From contig JAEXTI010000355.1 of NCBI GenBank assembly GCA_023406965.1, positions 1 through 7,703 on the forward strand: a DNA stretch of 7,703 nt, written 5' to 3'. The stretch's first letter is position 1, and every line of letters starts with the position of its first letter. Positions 1 to 4,949 of the stretch are shown one piece after another. The translations under genes were made by a program, and so were the position numbers. Under the pieces are notes generated by a model. That model was not told where the DNA came from, did no database searches, and saw only the letters and a list, made by a program, of their open reading frames with translations. Source of the stretch: Chloroflexota bacterium. Lineage in GTDB: Bacteria > Chloroflexota > Anaerolineae > Anaerolineales > Anaerolineaceae.

Positions 1-16
1 CGGGTTTCCCGACCCG
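1..16. other. Small hairpin at the window edge
   Basis: CGGGT at 1-5 is the reverse complement of ACCCG at 12-16, leaving a 6-base loop. It lies 2 bases beyond the stop codon of the leftward lysoplasmalogenase gene. It could be the near half of a longer terminator hairpin, but the left flank is outside the window and no T-run is visible. Confidence 0.25.
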
Positions 17-18
17 TC

Positions 19-687
19 CTACGCCCCCTGCTTCATCAACACCGCGGTCAGAATCGCCACCTGGGCCAGGTGATACAACACAATGATGATCAAATCACCG
101 TAGCGGACGGCCCGGCGGAAGCGACGGATGGCCAGAAGCGTGTCTGAACCCAGGAATGCGCCCGCGCCGATGGACGCCAGCACCGCCGCCTGGAAAGGCC
201 ACTCGGGTCGCAACAACGTGAGCAGCGCCGACAAAAACATCAGGCTGAGCACCAGGCTGTAAACCAGTGTGGGAACCAGAAGCTTGATCCGCGCCCGGCC
301 CCGCCGGCCCGCGCTTACCGCCGGCTCGAACACCATCCAGAACAGCCGCGCCGTGACCGCCAGGAAAATGACTCCCACCCAGCCAAAAGGTGGCAAATCG
401 GGATTGAAGCCCAGGATATAGAAAATGTGAGTCAGCAGGAAAGCCCCCAGGCCGTAGAGGAACAGGCGGCTGCTCAGCAGAAAAACATCCCCCGCCAAAG
501 CCGCCACCAGCCCGGCCACAAACCATAGGTTCCAACCCTGCGCTCCGCCCTGCAGCACGAACCACAACCCCAGCAGCACCATCACGCCGGGCTTGGTCAC
601 CACGCGGACGTTGTGCCGCCCGCGCCAAACAGCCCACCAATCTGCAACCGCCATGCCTATTGCCATGTAGAAGAGCAGGTTGAACAT
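19..687 (-). CDS. Lysoplasmalogenase, YhhN/TMEM86 family integral membrane protein
   Basis: This 222-residue, very hydrophobic protein has several predicted membrane helices separated by short charged loops. Family-typical landmarks are the K-P pair at residues 32-33, the GDVFLL segment at 66-71, the GLGAFLLTHIFYILGF stretch at 79-94, and a late GSDTLLAIRRF at 180-190. Asp67 and Asp182 correspond to the conserved acidic residues of the family. Characterised members hydrolyse the vinyl-ether bond of lysoplasmalogen, giving an aldehyde and a glycerophospho-base. The native substrate here is unknown, because bacterial members are often annotated by homology only. The start is ATG at 687-685, which shares its A with the TGA stop of era (TGATG), so translation is probably coupled. 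An AAAGGA ribosome-binding site lies at 701-696, 8 bases before the start, inside the era coding region. Confidence 0.85.
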   Translation of the reverse strand: MFNLLFYMAIGMAVADWWAVWRGRHNVRVVTKPGVMVLLGLWFVLQGGAQGWNLWFVAGLVAALAGDVFLLSSRLFLYGLGAFLLTHIFYILGFNPDLPPFGWVGVIFLAVTARLFWMVFEPAVSAGRRGRARIKLLVPTLVYSLVLSLMFLSALLTLLRPEWPFQAAVLASIGAGAFLGSDTLLAIRRFRRAVRYGDLIIIVLYHLAQVAILTAVLMKQGA

Positions 688-1610
688 CAGCGCGATCCTT
701 TCTCGGTGGCGTAGCCCAGGTTTTTCAACAGGCTGGGGTTGTCCCGCCAGTTGGCCAAAACCTTGACGTGCAAATCCAGGAAGATTTTGCGTCCGCTCAT
801 TTCTTCAATTTCTTTTCGCGCCATGCTGCCGATTTTCTTCAGCATCGCGCCTTTTTCGCCGATGAGAATGCCCTTGTGCGCTTCTCGCTCGGCCAGCAGC
901 GTGGCGGCAATATAAGCCGTGGTTTCGCTGCGCTCGGTGTATTCGTCGATGCGCACCGCCACGGCATGAGGCACTTCGTCTTTCAGATTGCGCAGGCAAG
1001 CCTCGCGGATCAGGTCGGCGGCGATATCGCGCTCATACAGGTCCGTGACCTGATCCTCATCGTAGAAGGCTGGGCCCTCGGGCAGATGGCTGAAGATGGC
1101 TGCCAGCAGGTCGGCAGTGCCGCGGCTCTCGGCAGCCGAAATGGGGCGGAGTTCAGCCGTCGGGCACAAAGCCTGATAGGCTTCCAGCCGCTGGAGCAGG
1201 GTGGCCGGATCCACCAGGTCTACCTTGTTGACCGCCAGCAGCACGGGCAGCGGCCCGCGCGCCAGCACCCCCGCTAGCCGCGCCGCCACGATCTGATCTT
1301 CGGGCGTGGGGCGGTTGTTGGCCTCCACCAGCCACAGCACCAGGTCGGCGTCCTGCAGCACCTCAAAGGCCACCTCGTTCATATACTCGCCCAGTTTGTG
1401 GACGGGATTGTGGATGCCGGGCGTGTCGACGAAAATGATTTGGCCTTGCGGCACGGTCAAAATGCCTAATTGTCGGCGGCGGGTGGTTTGGGGGCGCGGC
1501 GACACCGCGGCCACCTTTTGGTTCAATAAGGCGTTCATCAGCGTGGACTTGCCCACGTTGGGGCGGCCAACCACGGCGACGAATCCGGATTTAAAGGGCG
1601 TTTCGCTCAT
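687..1610 (-). CDS. era: GTPase Era (ribosome biogenesis, 16S rRNA binding)
   Basis: This 307-residue protein has full-length Era architecture. The GTPase domain carries G1 GRPNVGKS at 15-22, a PRPQTTR switch I region at 38-44, G3 DTPG at 62-65, G4 NKVD at 128-131 and G5 SAA at 158-160. A C-terminal KH RNA-binding domain follows, with the GEKG loop and the HVKVLANWRDNPSLLKNLGY tail. Era is known to bind the 3' end of 16S rRNA and to act as a checkpoint in 30S subunit maturation. No key residue is missing. The ATG at 1610-1608 is the only start that leaves the usual short N-terminus before G1. The GAAGG just before it is too close (one base) to be a good Shine-Dalgarno site, so initiation looks weak or unconventional. 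It is co-directional and overlapping with the lysoplasmalogenase gene downstream. Confidence 0.97.
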   Translation of the reverse strand: MSETPFKSGFVAVVGRPNVGKSTLMNALLNQKVAAVSPRPQTTRRRQLGILTVPQGQIIFVDTPGIHNPVHKLGEYMNEVAFEVLQDADLVLWLVEANNRPTPEDQIVAARLAGVLARGPLPVLLAVNKVDLVDPATLLQRLEAYQALCPTAELRPISAAESRGTADLLAAIFSHLPEGPAFYDEDQVTDLYERDIAADLIREACLRNLKDEVPHAVAVRIDEYTERSETTAYIAATLLAEREAHKGILIGEKGAMLKKIGSMARKEIEEMSGRKIFLDLHVKVLANWRDNPSLLKNLGYATEKGSR

Positions 1611-1705
1611 GCCTTCATTAAACCACAGCTTGCCCCGCAGCGCATATCCCTTTGGCCGGTGAAATTATGGCTAGACCTATTTCTGTGCCATGAGGCCCCA
1701 CCCCC

Positions 1706-1765
1706 GCGTCACCTCCCCGCGATTCAGATAAGGAGAATTCCTTCCCGTGCGCGGGGAGGGGACGC
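1706..1765. repeat. Inverted repeat 1 (16-base arms, one mismatch)
   Basis: The arms 1706-1721 (GCGTC-A-CCTCCCCGCG) and 1750-1765 (CGCGGGGAGG-G-GACGC) are complementary except for one internal mismatch (1711 against 1760). They enclose a 28-base loop. The loop has its own small hairpin, AAGGA at 1730-1734 with TCCTT at 1739-1743. The function is unknown; it may be a transcript-end structure or an interspersed repeat. Confidence 0.7.
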
Positions 1766-1771
1766 AAGATT

Positions 1772-1810
1772 TTGCAAGAGTGAGGGGCGAAACGCCCCTC
1801 ACTCTTGCAA
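1772..1810 (+). terminator. Perfect 18-bp hairpin followed by a T-rich tract
   Basis: The arms 1772-1789 and 1793-1810 are perfectly complementary with a 3-base AAA loop, giving an extremely stable stem. On the plus strand it is followed by TTTTCTTTCC, which resembles an intrinsic terminator. On the minus strand, which carries the genes on both sides, the trailing sequence (AATCTTGCG) is not T-rich. It may therefore stop antisense transcription, act as a 3'-end stabiliser for the ACT cluster, or be a repeat element. Confidence 0.55.
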
Positions 1811-1817
1811 TTTTCTT

Positions 1818-1874
1818 TCCCTCCCCCAGCCAGAACCGCAGAATCCACCCAGCCTTGAATGGCTGGGGGAGGGA
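1818..1874. repeat. Inverted repeat 3 (14-bp perfect arms)
   Basis: The arms 1818-1831 (TCCCTCCCCCAGCC) and 1861-1874 are perfect complements with a 29-base loop. An alternative smaller hairpin, CCCAGCC at 1848-1854 with GGCTGGG at 1861-1867, uses the same right arm, so the two are mutually exclusive. The right arm also overlaps a G-rich tract. Confidence 0.65.
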
Positions 1875-1949
1875 CAAAGGGAGGGGGATGAAAAGCGGGG
1901 ATTGTGAGGGGAATCGGATTTGCGACGTTGAGACCGCCACGGCGGCGCG

Positions 1950-2333
1950 CTAATCTGCGCGGACGGCGTGCCCTTGCCCGCGCAGCGCAGCAATGGCCGC
2001 GCCCAGGCTGCTTTCTTTCACCAGGATATAGTCCGTGTCAAATGTCGATAGGGCGAAGATGCTCACGCCCGCCTCTGCCAACGTGCTGGCCAACCCCGCC
2101 AGGATGCCCGTCAGCGAAAAATCCAGCGGCCCCAGCACCTTCAGCGCCCGCCAGCCGCCCTCGGCGCGAACCCCGCCGGGCACATATGCCTGCACGCACA
2201 CCACCGAAAGCTCGTCGGCGGTGCGGGCAACGCACCAGAAATCCCCTTGTGCAGCCCAGGCCGGCAGGGGGGCTTCCGGCTCCAGGCGGCACACCGCCAG
2301 CGTCTGGGGCAGAACTTGCAATTGCAGGGACAT
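1950..2333 (-). CDS. Tandem ACT-domain protein (CASTOR/ACT_7-like)
   Basis: This is a 127-residue protein. The N-terminal half (LAVCRLEPEAPLPAW, then ARTADELSVVC) and the C-terminal half (LKVLGPLDFSLTGILAGL, then GVSIFALSTFDTDYILVKE) match the small bacterial family made of two ACT-like modules. That family is related to the ligand-binding domains of aspartate kinases and CASTOR. ACT modules bind small ligands, usually amino acids, and report on metabolite levels. The ligand here is unknown and no catalytic domain is attached. The start is ATG at 2333-2331, only 2 bases after the stop of the ogt gene. There is no clear Shine-Dalgarno of its own, so translation is probably coupled. The link to DNA repair is by position only. 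Confidence 0.85.
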   Translation of the reverse strand: MSLQLQVLPQTLAVCRLEPEAPLPAWAAQGDFWCVARTADELSVVCVQAYVPGGVRAEGGWRALKVLGPLDFSLTGILAGLASTLAEAGVSIFALSTFDTDYILVKESSLGAAIAALRGQGHAVRAD

Positions 2334-2335
2334 TT

Positions 2336-2845
2336 TCAGGCCACCAGCCGGCTGCCTTCCAACAGCAGCAGGCGCGCCTTGGTTTCAATGCCGTTGGGCG
2401 CGCCGAACCCGCGCAAACTGCCATCCGCCCCCACCACGCGGTGACAGGGGATGAGGATGGGCACGGGGTTGCGCGCCATAGCCTGCCCCACGGCCCGCGC
2501 GCCGTGCGGCTTGTCCAGTTGCAGGGCCAGTTCATGGTAAGTTCGGGTTTGCCCGTAGGGAATCGCCTGGGCTGCTTTGCGCGCCGCCAGTGAGAAAGGC
2601 CGCATCCCGCGCCAGTCGATGGGCAGGTCGAAGACCACGCGGCGATGGTCAAAGTACTCAATCAACTGCTCCAGGGCATCCTGCAGGCACTGTGGCGCAG
2701 ACCCCGGCGCGTTGGGCGTGTCCAGCGGCCTGCCTACCGCAACGAGAGCCACGCCCACGGTCGTGACGCCCACGCCCACTGGCCCAACCGGCGTGTCGGG
2801 CAGCAGGCCAATCCACAACTCGGAAAGAGGCATTGTTTTGCTCAT
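2336..2845 (-). CDS. ogt: Methylated-DNA--[protein]-cysteine S-methyltransferase (Ogt/AGT type)
   Basis: This 169-residue suicide repair protein transfers the alkyl group from O6-alkylguanine in DNA to its own cysteine. The active-site motif PCHRV is at residues 133-137 with acceptor Cys134. Also visible are IPYGQTRTYHELA at 95-107, the helix-turn-helix region with the arginine-finger candidate Arg117 (RAVGQAMARNP, with Asn126) and the terminal KARLLLLEG segment. Length and layout fit stand-alone Ogt with no Ada regulatory domain. The N-terminal region (residues 18-38) is unusually rich in alternating valine and glycine, encoded by a repetitive GC-rich stretch. The start is ATG at 2845-2843, one base after the VOC gene stop (TAA-C-ATG), and no strong ribosome-binding site is present. 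Met5 is an alternative start. Confidence 0.95.
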   Translation of the reverse strand: MSKTMPLSELWIGLLPDTPVGPVGVGVTTVGVALVAVGRPLDTPNAPGSAPQCLQDALEQLIEYFDHRRVVFDLPIDWRGMRPFSLAARKAAQAIPYGQTRTYHELALQLDKPHGARAVGQAMARNPVPILIPCHRVVGADGSLRGFGAPNGIETKARLLLLEGSRLVA

Positions 2846-2846
2846 G

Positions 2847-3299
2847 TTACACCGTCCAAACGCGCCGCCCGCCGGTATAGGGTCCAGCCGTGGTGACCCG
2901 ATGCGTGGTGCTGATCGGTTGAGCCAGCGGCTGGTTGCTTTCGATGGAGAACTTGTTGCCTTCCGGGTCCGTGCCGTCCGAGACCCACACGTCGGGAGCG
3001 GGTGAGCGGAGCGTACCCATCGTCACGGATCTGCCGCGCAGTTCGGCCACCGCCGCGCGGATATCCTGGACGCGAAAGACCAGCTTGGGCGAATCGGCAC
3101 CCGGTCGCTGCTGCCCGCCGCTGTGCAAAACCAGCGTGCAGGTGCCCGTCTCAAACTCCACCCAATCGGCCCGCTCGTAGCCGTCTTCGGCGGGCGGGGT
3201 GCGCACGCTCAGGCCCAACTGGTCGCGGTAAAACGCAACCTGTGCGGCCATATCTTTGACGTATAAGATCACTTCCATCAAACCGTGCAGGGTGGACAC
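2847..3299 (-). CDS. VOC-superfamily (glyoxalase/bleomycin-resistance fold) protein
   Basis: This 150-residue protein has two beta-alpha-beta-beta-beta modules typical of vicinal oxygen chelate proteins. The first is MEVILYVKDM...AFYRDQLGLSV (residues 8-32) through FETGTCTLVLHSGG (49-62). The second is PKLVFRVQDIRAAVAEL (71-87) through DVWVSDGTDPEGNKFSIES (103-121). The reaction is unknown. The usual first metal ligand (His in the HVxLYV pattern) is Glu9, His59 is present, and the usual terminal Glu after DPxGN is replaced by Phe117/Ser118. The metal site is therefore not canonical, and a binding or sequestration role is possible. The start is GTG at 3299-3297, with GAGG at 3310-3307, 7 bases upstream. 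An ATG at 3304 is out of frame. It is the first gene of the ogt/ACT cluster. Confidence 0.85.
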   Translation of the reverse strand: MSTLHGLMEVILYVKDMAAQVAFYRDQLGLSVRTPPAEDGYERADWVEFETGTCTLVLHSGGQQRPGADSPKLVFRVQDIRAAVAELRGRSVTMGTLRSPAPDVWVSDGTDPEGNKFSIESNQPLAQPISTTHRVTTAGPYTGGRRVWTV

Positions 3300-3436
3300 G
3301 CCATAACCTCTTGATTGCTAGCGGCATTGGATACTTGTTTCATCTATTATTCTACCCGAAACCCGCCAAAACGCCGCGATCTTTTGCCACCTCTGTCGCA
3401 CCCTTCTCAGGGGGGAGGCTGGGTGTGTTGTCTCTG

Positions 3437-3553
3437 TTCCTCTCCCTGGAAGGGAGATGTTAGGTGAGGGTGGAATCCCGGTCCACCCCGACTCCAAATC
3501 TTGACAGTACAGTAATCACCCTCACCCTGCCCTCTCCCTGGGAGTGAGAGGGT
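3437..3553. repeat. Nested palindromic intergenic element
   Basis: Four complementary pairs lie within about 115 bases. TCTCCCT at 3441-3447 pairs with AGGGAGA at 3451-3457. GGTGAGGGTG at 3463-3472 pairs with CACCCTCACC at 3517-3526. GGGTGGA at 3468-3474 pairs with TCCACCC at 3482-3488, as an alternative to the previous pair. CCCTCTC at 3530-3536 pairs with GAGAGGG at 3546-3552. The CCCTCACCCTGCCCTCTCCC type of sequence resembles abundant intergenic repeats of high-GC bacteria. The copy number in this genome cannot be seen from one window. Confidence 0.55.
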
Positions 3554-3643
3554 TCAATCTTTGCTACCCTACTTCCAGAAGATGCCAGGTCGGGTCGGAA
3601 TATATTTCCACCCTGCCCACCTTTGCCGAAAAACTTGATGTAA

Positions 3644-3655
3644 AATGTTAACATT
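3644..3655. promoter_or_regulatory. Perfect 12-bp palindrome upstream of mrr
   Basis: AATGTTAACATT is its own reverse complement and lies about 95 bases before the mrr start. Weak promoter-like elements surround it (TTGATG at 3635, GATAAA at 3656). It could be an operator half-site pair, but a single AT-rich palindrome can arise by chance. Confidence 0.25.
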
Positions 3656-3748
3656 GATAAAGGGGAAAGAGTACTACTAGCACGTCAATTTTCCAATCCC
3701 GTCCAAAATTCTATTGTCGAAAATTTTCTTTCTCGAAAGGCCTCATCC

Positions 3749-4591
3749 ATGCCGACAGTAAACTATAAATTTGACGAAATGATGAATCCACTGATCCTGG
3801 CCTTGAAACAACTTGGCGGTTCAGGCACCAATCAAGAAATTGACGACAAAGTAGCAGAAATTGTGCAAATTCCACCGGATCAACTGGAAATTTTACACAA
3901 CCCATCGAAGGGTGGGATGACAGAGATAGAGTACCGCCTTCACTGGACAAGAACTTATCTTAAGAGTTACGGTATCCTCGAAAATTCAGCTCGGGGGGTG
4001 TGGTCCCTCACTCCAAAAGGTTCTGCAATTGAAAGGGTGAATGAAGGTGAGGTTGTTCGGTTTGTCCGAGCCCAAGCGAGAAGAGAACCTCACCAATTAG
4101 ACGTTGACCAGCCCGATAAAGAAGTGAAGTGGCAGGAAGAATTACTCGAAGTCATTTTAAGAATGTCACCGGCGGCTTTCGAGCGCCTGATTCAACGATT
4201 GCTCAGGGAATCTGGATTTATTCAAGTTGAAGTCACTGGTCGATCGGGGGATGAAGGGATTGATGGTCATGGCATCATGCGCCTGGGTGGTTTATTGAGT
4301 TTTCATGTAATCTTCCAGGGAAAGCGCTGGAAAGGCTCAGTTGGAGCGGGACAAGTCAGAGATTTCCGTGGTGCAATGGTCGGGAGGGCCGATAAGGGAC
4401 TCCTCATCACAACAGGCACTTTCACGAAAGAGGCCATCCGCGAAGCTACCCGTGACGGTGCACCGGCTATTGATTTGATCGATGGTGATCAGTTAGTCGA
4501 AAAACTTAAGCAGCTTTCTTTGGGCGTCCATACCGAAATTGTCCAAACAGAGCGGATTAAAGTCGATAAAGAATGGTTTTCGCGGTTGTAA
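3749..4591 (+). CDS. mrr: Mrr-family type IV restriction endonuclease
   Basis: This 280-residue protein is close to the usual Mrr length. Residues 1-100 form an Mrr_N-type winged-helix DNA-binding domain (LALKQLGGSGTNQEI, then WTRTYLKSYGILENSARGVWSLT). Residues 140-260 form the PD-(D/E)XK nuclease: FERL at 144-147, SGDEGIDG at 166-173 with Asp172, and QGK at 190-192 with Lys192. The conserved VRDFRGAM, KGLLITTG.FT and IDLIDGDQL blocks follow. Mrr proteins cleave modified, usually methylated, foreign DNA and need no partner methylase; none is seen nearby. The residue between Gln190 and Lys192 is Gly, where Ala, Cys or Ser is more usual. ATG at 3749 is preceded by AAAGG (3736-3740) at 8 bases. 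Its G+C is much lower than that of the neighbours (23 of 60 bases at 3841-3900 and 27 of 60 at 4141-4200, against 39 of 60 at 1141-1200 in era), which suggests transfer. It is monocistronic. Confidence 0.9.
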   Translation: MPTVNYKFDEMMNPLILALKQLGGSGTNQEIDDKVAEIVQIPPDQLEILHNPSKGGMTEIEYRLHWTRTYLKSYGILENSARGVWSLTPKGSAIERVNEGEVVRFVRAQARREPHQLDVDQPDKEVKWQEELLEVILRMSPAAFERLIQRLLRESGFIQVEVTGRSGDEGIDGHGIMRLGGLLSFHVIFQGKRWKGSVGAGQVRDFRGAMVGRADKGLLITTGTFTKEAIREATRDGAPAIDLIDGDQLVEKLKQLSLGVHTEIVQTERIKVDKEWFSRL

Positions 4592-4640
4592 AACCTTCTT
4601 TGTAGACCAGGTATCCCTACATCGCATCCACGGGTCGTTC

Positions 4641-4669
4641 GGAAAATACGTTTAGAGCCCCTATTTTCC
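4641..4669. repeat. Small inverted repeat after mrr
   Basis: GGAAAATA at 4641-4648 pairs with TATTTTCC at 4662-4669 over a 13-base loop. It directly abuts the larger hairpin at 4670-4703, so the mrr transcript could end in two stacked hairpins. Confidence 0.4.
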
Positions 4670-4703
4670 AGACCTGACAGGTTTTCTGAAACCCGTCAGG
4701 TCT
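4670..4703 (+). terminator. Hairpin of the GACCTGACAGG type, likely mrr terminator
   Basis: AGACCTGAC at 4670-4678 pairs with GTCAGGTCT at 4695-4703. After one mismatch (4679/4694), GGTTT at 4680-4684 pairs with AAACC at 4689-4693, leaving the loop TCTG. The pyrimidine tract TCCCTTTTCCCC follows. It lies about 80 bases after the mrr stop and before the next promoter, as expected for a terminator. The GACCTGACAGG/CCTGTCAGGTC type of palindrome also recurs as an interspersed repeat in several bacterial groups, so it may be a mobile or REP-like unit used as a terminator. Confidence 0.6.
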
Positions 4704-4769
4704 TCCCTTTTCCCCATAGACTTTTTTACACCAAACGGGTACTTTTTCTGCCATATCAGAAATTCTTAA

Positions 4770-4797
4770 TTGACAAAACGGTTACATCCATTATAAT
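4770..4797 (+). promoter_or_regulatory. Consensus sigma70-type promoter for the ABC transporter operon
   Basis: A perfect TTGACA (4770-4775) and a perfect TATAAT (4792-4797) are separated by 16 bases in an AT-rich stretch. Transcription would begin near 4804, giving a leader of about 140 bases before the binding-protein start at 4946. Both hexamers match the consensus exactly, so expression should be strong unless repressed. Confidence 0.85.
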
Positions 4798-4835
4798 AAA
4801 TTCTTCCAGGGGGCGCATACAGCCGAATATTCAAC

Positions 4836-4949
4836 ATGAATTCACAGAGGAGGTGGTCCGTAGCGCTTTCGCCAGGCGTTGTTGCATGCAACCCATCACT
4901 TGGGTTACGTTTCGTAAGTTCTATGTTTTGCCAAAGGAGAAGACTGTGA
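4836..4949 (+). CDS. Possible 37-residue leader ORF ending on the binding-protein start
   Basis: ATG at 4836 opens a 37-codon frame that ends with TGA at 4947-4949. That stop overlaps the GTG start of the binding protein at 4946-4948 (GTGA). The frame begins about 32 bases after the predicted transcription start. The peptide starts MNSQRRWSVALSPG, contains tandem AGG arginine codons (5-6) and ends QRRRL. It matches no family I recognise, and no Shine-Dalgarno precedes its ATG. The overlap geometry is that of translational coupling, so a regulatory upstream ORF is possible. A chance open frame is equally possible. Confidence 0.25.
   Translation: MNSQRRWSVALSPGVVACNPSLGLRFVSSMFCQRRRL
4848..4854 (+). 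promoter_or_regulatory. Orphan perfect Shine-Dalgarno sequence in the leader
   Basis: AGGAGGT is a perfect anti-16S match, but no ATG, GTG or TTG lies 5-10 bases downstream. The in-frame GTG at 4853 overlaps the motif itself and would give a 31-residue extension ahead of the signal peptide. The motif may be a standby ribosome site, or chance within the upstream ORF. Confidence 0.35.
4935..4940 (+). promoter_or_regulatory. Ribosome-binding site fixing the binding-protein start
   Basis: AGGAGA ends 5 bases before GTG 4946. Starting there gives a textbook lipoprotein signal peptide, so this site decides the start against the in-frame GTG at 4853. Confidence 0.8.

Larger units (their letters stand above)
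1611..1949. other. Structured intergenic region between the ACT gene and era
   Basis: No credible gene is seen in these 339 bases. The short ORFs here on both strands read through the palindromes and resemble each other only because the DNA is self-complementary. The stretch holds three consecutive inverted repeats (1706-1765, 1772-1810, 1818-1874) and a G-rich run at 1865-1887, each listed separately. A promoter for era should lie at about 1611-1705 on the minus strand, but no convincing -35/-10 pair was found. Confidence 0.8.
3300..3748. other. Intergenic region between the divergent VOC and mrr genes
   Basis: No gene is supported in these 449 bases. They contain a nested palindromic element at 3437-3553 and a 12-base palindrome at 3644-3655, listed separately. 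The right half is AT-richer and leads into mrr. A TTGACA at 3501-3506 lacks a matching -10 box. For the leftward VOC gene a TAGAAT-like -10 can be read on the minus strand near 3350, without a good -35. Confidence 0.7.
4592..4835. other. Intergenic region between mrr and the transporter leader
   Basis: No gene is seen. The stretch holds two adjacent hairpins after mrr (4641-4669 and 4670-4703) and the transporter promoter (4770-4797). Between 4710 and 4800 it is markedly AT-rich, as expected upstream of a strong promoter. Confidence 0.7.

Noticed and set aside
768..1277. 169-residue plus-strand open frame inside era
   Set aside because: It is a shadow of the era coding sequence with no recognisable family. 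Era on the opposite strand is certain.
1618..1940. Several 64-87 residue frames on both strands in the intergenic region before era
   Set aside because: They read through the inverted repeats, which is why the two strands give similar peptides (CKSEG...APHSC). They have no ribosome-binding sites and no family match.
1904..2661. Plus-strand 229- and 139-residue frames and the minus-strand 207-residue frame over the ACT and ogt genes
   Set aside because: They are alternative-frame shadows rich in Arg, Pro and Ala, as expected from GC-rich antisense or shifted reading. The ACT and Ogt frames have clear family motifs.
3501..3506. TTGACA in the VOC-mrr intergenic region as a promoter
   Set aside because: The bases 16-18 positions downstream (ACCCTG) bear no resemblance to a -10 box, and the site is inside the palindromic element.
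4804..4945. Known riboswitch or T-box in the transporter leader
   Set aside because: No conserved core of a known class could be recognised. Only a short palindrome and an open frame are visible.
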